64,000 nucleotides of DNA, taken from Notospermus geniculatus (Eukaryota; Nemertea; Pilidiophora; Heteronemertea; Lineidae). The stretch's first letter is position 1. Every line of letters begins with the position of its first letter. The stretch lies in assembly GCA_002633025.1 (NCBI GenBank), contig NMRB01001092.1, positions 50,819 to 114,818 on the forward strand. The letters run 5' to 3'. The position numbers and the translations under genes are program-made. The notes beneath the pieces were generated by a model. The model did not search any database and was not told the origin of the DNA. It saw nothing but the letters and a program-made list of their open reading frames with translations. Positions 43,845 through 56,137 of this stretch are shown here, one piece after another.

Positions 43845-44783
43845 CAACTTACACGTCGGGAGGAAGGAAAGCTTTTGACTAAACGAAGGTGTCCTTTCAA
43901 ATGCGCTCAATTGGAATGTAAATGCATATTTATAATCAACCCGGGGGGTGAATTGCCACCCAGAAGTTTACATTCGAACACAGTGAGACGAATTGACAGG
44001 AAATGATATAGAGGCAAAAAAACCCACGCCGCCTACATTTTGAAAACGATATGAGTCCAACAGTCGGGGAAATTTCGAAATGACGCGAAAAAACAGTGCA
44101 AAAATCAATGTGGACCCGAATTCCCATCTAAAATTATCTAAATTCCCATTTACCTGTCTCATTCCTGAACTCGGAAAAAATCCAAGTTGAAGATATCGTA
44201 TACGCTGCCACTCTTTGGCAGGCTTGGCAGTGGGACAAGCCGAAGTGCCTAGACAGAACATCACTGTTTCTGACCATTGGCCTACCCCCCATCCGATTAT
44301 CATTAGGATTTTGTCATCTTCCGAGTTCATGAATGGGAAGTAAATGCATATTTATAATCAACCTGGGGGGTGAATTGCCACCCAGATGGTACATTCGAAC
44401 ACAGTGAGACGAATTGACAGGAAATGATATAGAGGCAAAAAAAACCACGCCGCCTACATTTTGAAAACGATATGAGTCCAACAGTCGGGGAAATTTCGAA
44501 ATGACGCGAAAAAACAGTGCAAAAATCAATGTGGACCCGAATTCCCATTTAAAATTATCTAAATTCCCATTTACCTGTCTCATTCCTGAACTCGGAAAAA
44601 AATCCAAGTTGAAGATATCGTATACGCTGCCACTCTTTGGCAGGCTTGGCAGTGGGACAAGCCGAAGTAGCCTAGACAGAACATCACTGTTTCTGACCAT
44701 TGGCCTACCCCCATCCGATTATCATTAGGATTTTGTCATCTTCCGAGTTCATGAATGGGACAGAAGTGGGATTTTAGAGTATA
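43845..44783. repeat. Tandem pair of a 400-bp block
   Basis: The block from AATGCATATTTATAATCAAC through the TATACTCTAAA-family MITE occurs at about 43920-44334 and again at 44341-44783. Copy A has it once (27208-27650). Open frames running through both units are by-products of the repetition. Confidence 0.85.
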
Positions 44784-47079
44784 CTGAATACAATACTTAC
44801 CGAGAATGTATGTAATCTATTCGTGTACTTTTTCACTGCTGACTTCTATAACCCGGGTGGTAATTTTTTTCAGATGGTACTTTGTTCCTCTTATCAAATA
44901 AATTCACCCTAATGAATATCTATAATCAGTTGTATCAAACGGTGGTAAAGTTTCCCTTATCAAATAAATTCACCCTAATGAAATATCTATAATCAGTTGT
45001 ATCAAACGGTGGTAAAGTTTCCATCATGATGGTACTTGTTTTGAAAATTAGCATACCATAAAATCATATTTTTTTAAACTTTTCTGACAAAGTGCATATG
45101 GAGAACATAACCTAAAACAAATTTTTCTTTGCTCAACTTGCCTGTCAAGTGGCAGTGATTTGTTTAATGAGGCGATAATGACACACACGCGAGCAAGTGA
45201 TTATACAGTAATTCCGATTAGCCAATATAATTACTAGTTTAATCAATTAGACTTCTGTTGTGACACTGGTCATTGAAGACTTAATTAAGCGAAGGATTAC
45301 ACAGGAATTCCGATTGCTCAATGTGTCAATGTCAGCCATTAATCAATTAGACTCCCGCATACTGCGCCACCATGACTTCCTGTTGTGACCACTGGTCATT
45401 GACAGCTGTGAGTAGACTTAATCAAGCGATAACGAGACACAATGTGATTGAGTGATTACACAGGAATTCCGATTGCTCAATGTGACATGTTAATTATAAT
45501 CAATCCAGTGGCGAAGTTGCCACCCAGTCATGCCAGTGGTGACACGCGGATATCGGTGATTCAATTTTTAAAATTTGATATTTGAACAATTTTCGGAGGA
45601 ATAGTATATGTATTTGCGGGATATATGACTGAACAGGACACACGAATTCCATGCCTGGACTAGTCCTCACAAACTGGTTTATCGCAGGTAAGGTGTTGAC
45701 TATTTTGTCAAGGCTAAAGAAAGAAACCGTCCATGTTCAGCTCGTATTTGTCTATACGCCAAACCAGATTCAGATTCCGACACATCATTATCACTCCAGC
45801 GACTTGTTCTGTAGTCTGACTTGTATCAATAAGTAATAAAACCATCAGCTAAATATCATAGCGGCATCACAAAAAGTTTGATTAATTTGGACTTCATGGA
45901 GGTGTCGTTTCGAATGAACTTGATCGGAATGTACATGTTTTTATAATGAATTGAAGGGTGGTCAATACCACCCAGATCAGATGGTACATGCACATTCGAA
46001 CCAGGTGAGACGGAGTGGTAGAAAAAACGATGAAAGTCCAACAGCAGGGGGACAATTTCGAATTGATACGAAGAAATAGTGCACAAATCCACATGAACGC
46101 GCCAAATTCTCCATTTAAATGGTCTATTTATCTACGAAGGCCTAGCACGTCTGTTCTGCCCCACCCCCTTCAAATTGGGCGAAAACATGCACATTCGAAC
46201 CAGGTGAGACGGAGTGGTAGAAATTGGCACTTTTTTGTTCTACACTAAATTGTGAACGATGAAAGTTGACGCCCAAAGGTAGGGATGAAATTTCGAATTG
46301 ACGGGAACAAATTGAGCGCGCCGAATTTTCCTGACCATGAGAGAGATTAGATTAGAGAGACTAGATTAGAGAGACCAGCGCCATGATTGGCTTTAACGAA
46401 AAACAATACTCACCAATATCATACAAATCGTATCTACAACCTCAAGGGCAGGCCTAAATGACACAGACGCTTCCTATGTCAACAAAAGTGAGAATACGAG
46501 CAGGATTCTACTTGGGAAACTCCAACACACGATTTCTGTTAAAGCTACACCACTGTATTGAATTCAGAAAGTAGCCAAGTAAAATGTCTGAATGTACCAG
46601 AGCTCTGCCTGCAATTACTTTCATGAAGATTAGAAATGTCTAGTACATGTATTTTACCATTGTCTAATTTACCATTGTCTGAAATTACCACCGTATGACC
46701 GTTATCTACTAGTCTTGATTCTTTGAAGTACGTACCACGCCAGCATTTTGGACACATTCGTCAAGCTACACTGTGCTGATAGTTTGAAAATATCGTAAAA
46801 TTCAATATGATCCTGCTGTGAGGTAAATATTGTATCAACGGTAAAGCATGGTGATATTTTGTTTCTCTTTTCAAATCAAATCAATTGCAATCTAGTGGTA
46901 AATCTAGTGGTAAAAAATCACCATCCCATGGCGCATGTCTCTTAATAGGCTACCTACATCTAGCGTTGTGTTCGCACATTGCTAAAGATTTCGACATATC
47001 AAAGTCATTCCCTTAGTTGTTTTATTGACCGAATCCCCAATGTCACCGGTCTGTTCCTTTGCTAGATTGTGAAATTTTT

Positions 47080-49290
47080 GAAATCATTAAATATATTTCT
47101 ATTTTATCATCGAAATTGCTCTCCTGGGGACTTTGACTGCATGTTGAGGAGCACAAACCGTCTACCTACATTTAGAACAGAAACTGCTCATTTCAGTTGA
47201 AAAATATCCGTAAAACTACAACTTTTGAGAAAACGTAAAATGTGTCTGGTATTTGATGATGCAGTTAAGAAGGACCGCGCCTGAACCGCCATGACCTCGT
47301 GTTATCAGTTAAATAATGGATGAATTGTCGATAGTATTTCGGTTTTAGTTAACGAAAAGCTCTCGTGAGGGCAGTGGCTGCAAACAGTTTAGGAAGCAGC
47401 ACAAACTGCGTAGAAGAGAAACTAAAAATGTAAAATGTGTCTGGTCTGTGATGATGCAGTTAAGAAGGACCGCGCCTGAACCACCATGACCTCGTGTTAT
47501 CAGTTAAATAATGGATGAATTGTCGATATTGTCATAGACACGTCTTGCGTTTGCTAGAAACTCTAGTATTTCGGTTTTAGTTAACGAAAAGCTCTCGTGA
47601 GGGCAGTGGCTGCAAACAGTTTAGGAAGCAGCACAAACTGCGTAGAAGAGAAACTGTGTGTTGATTTTGGTTGGAAAATTCCCCGGGGAAAATGTTAAGT
47701 TGAACTATGTAAAATATAACGATTCTGCATTACATTTGTTACCTATTATGAATCATGTTGAGAGTGGTTTGTTTATCACTAATAATATCAACACTCTCTC
47801 AGTATAGGAAAAGCAAGATGATTGTGCTGTTTTCATGCTGAAGCTTGATGAGTTTGGACTTCACGAAGGTGTCGTTTCGAATGAACTTGATCGGAATGTA
47901 CATGTATATCTATAATCAATTGAAAGGTGGTGAATGCCACCCAAATCAGATGGTACATGCACATTCGAACCAGGTCTCTTAGTACTGATATGATGGGTAT
48001 AGTGTCCCCATTATATTAATATCAATAAACAATTGGATGCGGTGGCAAATTCGCCATCTAATGGTGCATGTCTCTCAATACATACCTGTCTAACGTGTAG
48101 TGTCTCAAGCATTCCAAACCATTCCGACACATCATTATTGCTGCAGCGATTTCAAATGCCGTCAAATTCCTCTGGGTGGGGATGGAGGGGACGACATTCG
48201 CGTTGATGATCTGTTTTATTGAACGAGTCCCCGATGTCATCGATCTGCGCGTTTACTAGATTTGAAATTTTATGAATAGTTAAATAAATTTCAGTTTTAC
48301 TGACGGAAAGCTCTCAGTGGGGACAATGGCTGCACACATGTTACATGTATCTGTTGTCGAATGATTCCCCGATGTCATCGATCCGCGCGTTTACTAGTGA
48401 TCTCGTCACTAACATCAGCGGAGATTTACAGGGTCTCCATGCTGAGAATACAGCAAAATCGCTCATTACCACATGGTTATTCCGCGGGGAATCCTGATGA
48501 CGTCATGAAAATCATAACAGCCTACGATGGCTTGAGGGACACACGGGTCAGAAACAGGCCCTGCATTCCGCGCTGTAACTGATAACCAGGGAGACGCTGT
48601 CACCAAGTCCCTTGATTCNAGGCCAGGCTGGAGATGGTCTAGTCTGGTTTATTAAACGAAACATGGATAAAAAAGAAAATATGACACTCAGTTTACTTCG
48701 GTCTGGATCGGTACTCATCGGGCCGATTTCGGTAAGGCGACCACCCCGCTAACGCGACCACTTTGGGTCTGTCCCGTGGGTGGTCGTGTTACCGGGGTTC
48801 CACTGTATATGAATATCAATAAACAATTGGATGCGGTGGCAAATTCGCCATCTAATGGTGCATGTCTCTCAATACATACCTGTCTAACGTAGTGTCTCAG
48901 GCATTCCAAACCATTCCGACACATCATTATTGCTGCAGCGATTTCAAATGCCGTCAAATTCCTCTGGGTGGGGATGGAGGGGACGACATTCGCGTTGATC
49001 ATCTGTTTTATTGAATGATTCCCCGATGTCATCGATCTGCGCGTTTACTAGATTTGAAATTTTATGAATAGTTAAATAAATTTCAGTTTTACTGACGGAA
49101 AGCTCTCAGTGGGGACAATGACTCCACACATGTTACATGTATCTGTTGTCGAATGATTCCCCGATGTCATCGATCTGCGCGTTTACTAGATTTGAAATTT
49201 TATGAATAGTTAAATAAATTTCAGTTTTACTGACGGAAAGCTCTCAGTGGGGACAATGACTGCACACATGTTACATGTATCTGTTGTCGA
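47080..49290. repeat. Satellite-like array with core TTTCAGTTTTACTGACG
   Basis: Units with GAAAGCTCTCAGTGGGGACA then TGRCTGCACACATGTTACATG recur near 48283, 49074 and 49213. A related form with GTTAACGAAAAGCTCTCGTG sits near 47345 and 47578. A 580-bp segment (48020-48600) is also repeated at 48810-49500. One end of another element (GTTACCGGGGTTCCACTGTA) lies at 48790. Confidence 0.75.
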
Positions 49291-49609
49291 ATGATTCCCC
49301 GATCCGCGCGTTTACTAGTGATCTCGTCACTAACATCAGCGGAGATTTACAGGGTCTCCATGCTGAGAATACTGCAAAATCGGTCATTACCACATGGTTA
49401 TTCCGCGGGGAATCCTGATGACGTCATGAAAATCATAACAGCCTACGATGGCTTGAGGGACACACGGGTCAGAAACCGGCCCTGCATTCCTCGCTGTAAT
49501 TGAGAATCAGGGAGACGCCGTCACCAAGTCCCTTGATACAGACTAGTACAGCAACCATTCATAACAGCTGAGACTGCTATTCATTGATGTGGAGTTGTTT
49601 TCCCATACT

Positions 49610-51381
49610 GTTTTCACTCATCGCCTCCACAAGAGCTTTTTCCGTGTAAAATTGTCAAATTATTTGAAGGATGTCAAAATTTTACGATCNTTGCGAACAC
49701 CCTTGGGAGTGAGCTCAGCTGTACGTAATAGTAAGGTGTCCGCAATATTGAAACTCCCATCAATAACGGACACCAGTCTTTGTAAAAGTTGTGACTGGAC
49801 AAACCTGTCCATAATATTGAGGTGTCCATTGTATTGAGGTATCCGTTAGGTGAGGTTCTACTGCATTGGTCATCAACCTACGGTCACAACATGCTATTTT
49901 GTATAAAAGAAACAAAGGACCATTGGAATGGTAAATCACCACCCAGGTGAGTAATATATTTGTATAATAGATCATAATAGATAATGTCTATACAGGGCGG
50001 TCTTTCACCACCCCGTGGTAAAACGCATTTCGTTTGGTTCATCATCAAAAAGTGGCGGGCGAATGACACAACCAATCATTATGATTTTTTAATTGATGTT
50101 TATACTCTGGTTTTTCCCGGATAAGATCATTCCAAACGATCCATTGGCGTGTAACTCAATGTGTGATAATGAATAATAACAGAACAATATGTATACATCC
50201 ATGCATATCAGCTTGCCATTGAGTGCGCAATCGCTACATAGATAATCCGTTTTGTACATATAAACACGCTACCGGCATTTTTTGCCATCGACCTGAGAGA
50301 TACACGCACGTACACTCAGAAAATACCTAGGGGTAATTCACCACCCCCTCCCCACCATCCATCCTCCGTCGAAGAGGAACTAAACGAGAGGTACTTGACC
50401 ATGGGTGGTGAACGACCACTGCTATAAATAGATAACTAACATGAATCTCTGTCATTTTCGATACGATTTTCACAGAGAAATGTTGCTTTTTTAGCCTCTT
50501 TGACAGCTGATTACATAATGCTGGCATAACCCTTTGGAGACAAAATGAGTTTAGATCGTGACCTCAACGCTAGCGCCCAATGGAAATGCCAATAGTATGT
50601 CACATTTTGTTGTTTTCGAGAAAGATGAGTTTATGTGGAATGACAACTTGGAAGTGTTTTGTTGTGGGAAAACACTCCTAATTAGAAATACATGTATGTC
50701 ATACAACAAGCCATAATTTACCCAAAATTAAATGCGCCAATACGAACTGTAAAATTGCCTCTCCAGTCCTATATCAATCAGCCTTGTATAATTAAATCCA
50801 TCAGTGTCAAAACTATTTTGAGTCGAGACACTGTAATTATGCATGGGAACAGGATGTCTGCTATTACGTGAATTAGAAACATCACAAAGTCATTCTGTTT
50901 AGGCTAAATCCTTCTAAAAACATTATCACCTCTACAGATTGAAAGGCTGGCTACTAATTACATAATCAGTGCTAAACATAATATATCTGTTTCCACGGCT
51001 AATGAAACTTTCCAGACGTTAATACTAATCTACTCAAATTACACTCTAAAGAAACCTAGAAATGTCCCAACAATGTGATTATCTCCCATTCCTTCATTCT
51101 AATTACCTAATGAAACGAAAACATTCCTTACAGTAAGTGTAGGTCTTTTGAGCTTTGTTCATCAAATTGGTATAATTTACCACTGGGTGATGTAATAGAG
51201 GAGACGGGCGGCAGATACCATCTGATGCTTGCTATTCTACGAAAAGTGTCAATAATCCTGATGACATCATTTAAAAGATGCAGACCTCTCCAAACTTGCC
51301 ACAACTATAAATGACAACAACAGCAAACATGTATCATCAGCGCTCAGCAAAACGTTTACGGCTGAACACGCCGATCTTTGA
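49610..51381. other. Repeat-bordered non-coding DNA
   Basis: 49735-49865 belongs to the GAGAGGTGTCC family. 49915-50420 and 51165-51230 carry several GGTGG/CCACC dyads of the kind described in the findings. 50430-51160 is AT-rich and apparently unique; no exon pair or domain was recognised. Confidence 0.5.
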
Positions 51382-51684
51382 NNNNNNNNNNNNNNNNNNN
51401 NNNNNNNNNNNNNNNNNNNNNNNNNNNNNNNNNNNNNNNNNNNNNNNNNNNNNNNNNNNNNNNNNNNNNNNNNNNNNNNNNNNNNNNNNNNNNNNNNNNN
51501 NNNNNNNNNNNNNNNNNNNNNNNNNNNNNNNNNNNNNNNNNNNNNNNNNNNNNNNNNNNNNNNNNNNNNNNNNNNNNNNNNNNNNNNNNNNNNNNNNNNN
51601 NNNNNNNNNNNNNNNNNNNNNNNNNNNNNNNNNNNNNNNNNNNNNNNNNNNNNNNNNNNNNNNNNNNNNNNNNNNNNNNNNNNN
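51382..51684. other. Assembly gap (303 N)
   Basis: The right flank is a short tandem array of TGGGTGGTTTCATGGGTGG (51685-51750), so the gap probably hides more of the same minisatellite. Frames crossing the gap are not meaningful. Confidence 0.95.
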
Positions 51685-51759
51685 TGGGTGGTTCCATAGT
51701 TTCCTGGGTGTTTATGGGTGGTTTCATGGGTGGTTTCATGGTTTCATCGTTCCAAGGTT

Positions 51760-52985
51760 TAGAACCTACCATTTCAAACTCTTTCCACGTGAACCATTTA
51801 CGCGCCAGGCTTGTAAAATACTTAATCTTGTAATACAAAGTCCGAAGTAAAAACATTTGCTTGTTTTTATTCATATTAGCTCATTCTCATTATCAGAAAT
51901 TGGACCTTGTGTTATTGACGGTACAGCACTTATAATGTTGAGTGTAGCTATCAGTCATATGGTCAAAATTAAAGTTGCTTACAATAATCTCAAGAGAATT
52001 GCTACGCATATGAGTAAAAGTGTTGAAAGTCTAAAGAGTATAAAGCGAATTTCAGCCTCTTTTTTTAGTACCGGTATGGTATTATTGGGCGTGTAAATAC
52101 TCGTTGAAATTGGTTGTATAACGTCAATCTTGAATATGTAATGCCACCCGCGTCATCACCATATGAGGAAAAGGTTGTCCCATGCGTCAGAACAGGCCAA
52201 TGGTTCTGTAGCTCCTGTCAGTCATTGCATTTTGATCATTTTTAATGACATGTAAGGCGAGCTACTGACTGACAGACTGAACCATATCTTCCTTTGAACA
52301 TGGATGAAACCTAAGCTTCCTGTTAGTGGTTTACAGTCGTGAACCGAAAATGAAATGTATTGCTAATCAACACGTGACCACAGCGTCATAAATTGGCTGG
52401 TAATAACAAGTTCATAACTTTTATGAAACTTTTTGGTCTCATCAGGTTTATGCAACAAGTTGCATGAAGTTGCATATGAAAAGTTGCATGTGTAAACGGG
52501 CCTTTAGTAGACTGGTACGCGATTTTACATCGAGCTTTTGCATATGTTAGGACCGGGCGTGCCTACCGCCTTCGTGCCTCTGATTGGTAGGTGCTGGCGC
52601 AGGTGTAAGTATGTGAACTATTATGTTGATAGATTTTCTATTTTTAACATGGAAAACCCCCCGCGTGATTGGTGAATTTCCTGGGTCAAAGGTCGGTCAC
52701 CTTCTATCTGCATTCTGGTACGTCAGCCGTATTGAGAATTGAATAAATTTACATAAAATTTTCAAGTGACGTCACTGTCCGAATTCCTCAACAAATGGCG
52801 GCCAAGACTGGTCCTACCATTCAAAAGCGACACCATCGGTAGGACCAGGTACTAGTCTACACCGTTAGTTAACGTCGTGTCTTCATGTAAATATCACGTA
52901 TACAATTCACTACCTCTCTTTTTGCCCGTGTGTGTATATGTATAGGGAATAAATGTATTAATGAAAATAAAAAATCCATCTTTGT
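51760..52985. other. No supportable gene
   Basis: Contains GTTGCATGAAGTTGCATATG repeats near 52460 and a small inverted repeat TGGTCCTACC...GGTAGGACCA at 52808-52848 enclosing an 18-base loop. No domain recognised. Confidence 0.5.
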
Positions 52986-52989
52986 TCAC

Positions 52990-54560
52990 TTTGTGCGCCG
53001 GTACGTGTCTCGACAATGAGGAGACGTTGAGCAGGTGTGACAGGAATGAACGTCCTTGGGGAATGCAAGTCCGGTTATATTCAAATCCCTCGCTGAACAA
53101 TAAGACCGGACTGTGATTCCATGAGGACTTTCATCCCTGTCACACCTGTGCACCTGAAGCGACATCGCAGACGTTCGTCCCTCCCTTTCGTTCCACCGCC
53201 AGGAATGGAGGTAGAGGAATAGGACGGACGGACATCGGCACTGTCGTTTCGGCCCATCTGGCGAGACCTCCACATCGACGAGAGGTGGATCGATGTTCTC
53301 ATAACTAACACAGGTGTAACAGTAAAGAATGTCCCCCGCCTGCGAATGTCCCCCTACTATCGTCTGACGGAATTAACTGCGACTCGAAAATAGGAACTCG
53401 CACAGAAACCCCTCGATCTCCAGGTGTGAATGGAAAATAGGAACTCGCACAGAAACCCCTCGATCTCCAGGTGTGAATGAAAAGAATGTCCCTGGGAAAA
53501 CCTGTCCCAGCAACATTTAAATCTCGGGCGATTGGTTTCTACAGCCGCGCACCTTGATCCGTCATCGAGCAATGGAAGCGGACACTTTTTACCCAGGACA
53601 GTCTTTACTGTTACACCGGCATTATCGTTGCGACCCATCTGGCGAGACCTCTACTACATCGCCGAGAGATGGATCCTCGATTGGTTTCTACAGCCGCGCA
53701 CCTTGATCTGTCATCGAGCAATGGAAGCGGACACTTTTTACCCAGGACAGTCTTTACTGTTACACCGGCATTATCGTTGCGACCCATCTGGCGAGACCTC
53801 TACTACATCGACGAGAGATGGATCCGTGTTCTCATAAGTAACGCAAGTGTAACAGTAAAGAATGTTCCCCGCCTGCGAGTGTCCCGCTACTGTCGTTCGA
53901 CTGAATTGACTGCCGACGTGACAATGTGGATTCGCAGAGAAACCCGTCCATCATCCCGTGGTTATATCTGCCGGTGTTTTTATGGTTGAGCGTTTCCCTC
54001 CTATTTTCAAGTCGCCGCTTATTCCGTCAGACAATAGTAGGGAAACACTCGCATATGGGGAACACTGGCAGATGTTACACCTGCATTCTCGAATCTAATA
54101 CATCCCCCTTCCAGACGCCCACTGTAGGCTATCGCTTGTCACAGGTGCGATAGAAGCAACGATCCCGTCTTCCCGATGTCCCCTGCATTCGTCTGTCACG
54201 TGATTAAGGGTCTCGGACTCTCTAGACAGTTGATAGTTCGATGGCGCCGCTTAAAGGCCCTCTAGATGCAGCTTTTTTGTGCATATTGATATGATTTTCT
54301 AACACTGAATTGGTGGCATGTGGATCCAAGTTGGGCATCATTTTTGAAGTACAATTTCATCACTGTCAACATTTGATCCACAATTCATGAGTTCATGGTT
54401 ACTAGCGCCACCTGTTTTATAGTTTCAGTACTGATAGTAGCCTAACAGCGAGCTGCCTCTAGAGGCTCTTTAATACATGAATGTATTGTTGGGGGACATC
54501 GCATATCGGGGGACATTAGGTTCTATTACACCGGATCGAGGGTCTACCGAACGGCCCGAA
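52990..54560. repeat. Array of diverged units, cores GTGTAACAGTAAAGAATGTCC and CCCATCTGGCGAGACCTC
   Basis: Units recur near 53250, 53310, 53465, 53635, 53785 and 53850 in mixed order. Two are clean tandem copies: GATTGGTTTCTACAGCCGCG starts at 53530 and 53679, period 149. Motifs TGTTACACCGGCATTATCGT and GGGGACAT/ATGTCCCC are typical. Related scraps lie at 22640-22760 and 23300-23400. Frames open here are repeat-derived. Confidence 0.75.
54251..54473. mobile_element. TTAA-flanked MITE, about 220 bp
   Basis: AAAGGCCCTCTAGATGCAGCT and AGCTGCCTCTAGAGGCTCTTT are inverted ends with TTAA at 54251 and 54470, another piggyBac-type target. 54561-55424 has no recognised gene; (TTTTAG)n lies near 54705. 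Confidence 0.8.
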
Positions 54561-55424
54561 TGCATCGGTGGCGGACGTCCCACATCCAATATCACATTCT
54601 ATCACCGCAGCACACGCACGTAACATAACTCGACGTGTAATAGCGTGACATCTTTATTTCTCTCTCCGACAAAAAAAGTTACAGAAAGTCATTCAACGGG
54701 ATAGTTTTAGTTTTAGTTTTAGTTGTGCAAGCTGGGATAAGAAACAACAGTAGTGACATCTCGCTAATGATAAGCGTACTACACGTTTTCCAATGTCGGG
54801 CGGCCAGACAGTCTGGGCCTGCATCAGAAATTCACGATTGAATGAGATTTTCTTGCACGAATTGGAATAAGTTTGATTGAGTTAATTAAATCATGTTTGT
54901 AGGAAAAGGGTGGTCAGGGGCCGGTACGTATCGTGCGGGAGGGGGCACGGCAAGGCACCTATCGTACGGGAATTTAGAAAGGTACAGCATCATGGAAAAA
55001 GCGTGTGAGGGCCGTTTTTCAACAAAATGAAGGGCCAATCTATCACCTCTTTAAATGACTTTAATTGCTTTGGATAGGCTATTACCTTTTTCAGACAGTG
55101 TGATACGTTTTCATAATTCAGGAAGTTTGCCAGCTAGATCAATGAGATTTGGTGAATTAACTCAGATTGTGCGTTTCTTGGTCCCAACCAAGTGGCAATG
55201 TCATACCTTAATTATAAAGACTTTATTATATTCGGAACGTTTTTTCTGAATCACCCGATATAACGCGCCTTTTGGTCACATAGATTACAAACACTCGATC
55301 TTCTATTGGCAGGCATTTTCATGAAGCCACGCCTAAAAGATGACCGCCCTCCGTGCTCGAGGCGGGCGCCATCTATCGTTTCAAAGTGGAACTGAAAAGA
55401 AGTTCCCGTGTTATAGCCTGTATT

Positions 55425-55555
55425 AGGGAGTTTTCGCAAAGCCCCCGAAACGCCAACGCGAACTCCAAACACATTGTTCCATGCCACGAACAGAGCACCG
55501 AACAAAAGGACAGACGTTCGCGTTGGCGTTTCGGGGGCTTTGCGAAAACTCTGTA
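55425..55555. mobile_element. Foldback MITE, 36-bp arms
   Basis: GAGTTTTCGCAAAGCCCCCG then AAACGCCAACGCGAAC pairs with GTTCGCGTTGGCGTTTCGGG then GGCTTTGCGAAAACTC without a mismatch. A single related end (GGGCTTTGCGAAAACTCCCT) occurs at 36880. Long frames over this palindrome on either strand are artefacts. Confidence 0.9.
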
Positions 55556-55559
55556 TTAA

Positions 55560-56137
55560 TTCACCCGCAGTCCTGCACGTCAGTCCAAGGATAGACCATG
55601 CAAAATCTGCAAAAAATGTATCAATGCTGCCAAGAAATACAATAAATCTTTCCATATAGCCTAGGGAAATGCAGGATACCGGTACTTTGGCCTTTTTTCC
55701 AAGCACCAAAATATATTTTCCGTGTAGGCTAGGTCTAGGCCTACCTGTTCACTTCAAACATGTCCGAGAACCCCCGAAAAAGGCGTCACCCCCAAGGCCA
55801 AAGGGTGAAAACCACTATGTCTTTTGTCATACCGGTACCTTAGTCAATAAATCAACTGCTGGTCCGTTTCAAACAACGATAACTTTGGTTATAATAAGGT
55901 TCTGATCCAACCATTCTAATCGCGAAAGTTTGGAATTCCAAGTGATTTTTGATTGGTCGGCCTTCAAAAAACGCCCGATTTCACCCTTCCTGATGGTCTC
56001 TGATTCCTGGGGAGAAGGACTTGTTTAGGGGCCTATTTCATATCCGGTCAAATATTGCTAACATCCGACGTACCAAGCATTGACCTCAGCTGTAGCCTGC
56101 CTCCTATGCACCCCCAGCCCCTATAGCCCGAGGACAT
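55560..56137. other. No supportable gene
   Basis: Unique-looking DNA with TAGGCTAGGTCTAGGCCTAC at 55725. No domain, splice pair or repeat family recognised. Confidence 0.5.

Larger units (their letters stand above)
39418..49609. repeat. Large segmental duplication, copy B
   Basis: Direct copy of 24460-31359, longer because of internal expansions: the first unit occurs twice (39418-41025 and 41204-42546, offset 1786) and the 43.9-44.8 kb block occurs twice. The last shared bases are TTTTCCCATACT at 49601-49609, just where copy A meets the BEL element. No gene recognised inside. Confidence 0.85.

Noticed and set aside
51311-51874. Frames across the second N gap on both strands
   Set aside because: More than half is N, and the remainder is a TGGGTGGTTTCA minisatellite.
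55251-55709. 152-codon minus-strand frame
   Set aside because: It crosses a perfect foldback MITE (55425-55555) and shows no domain or splice context.
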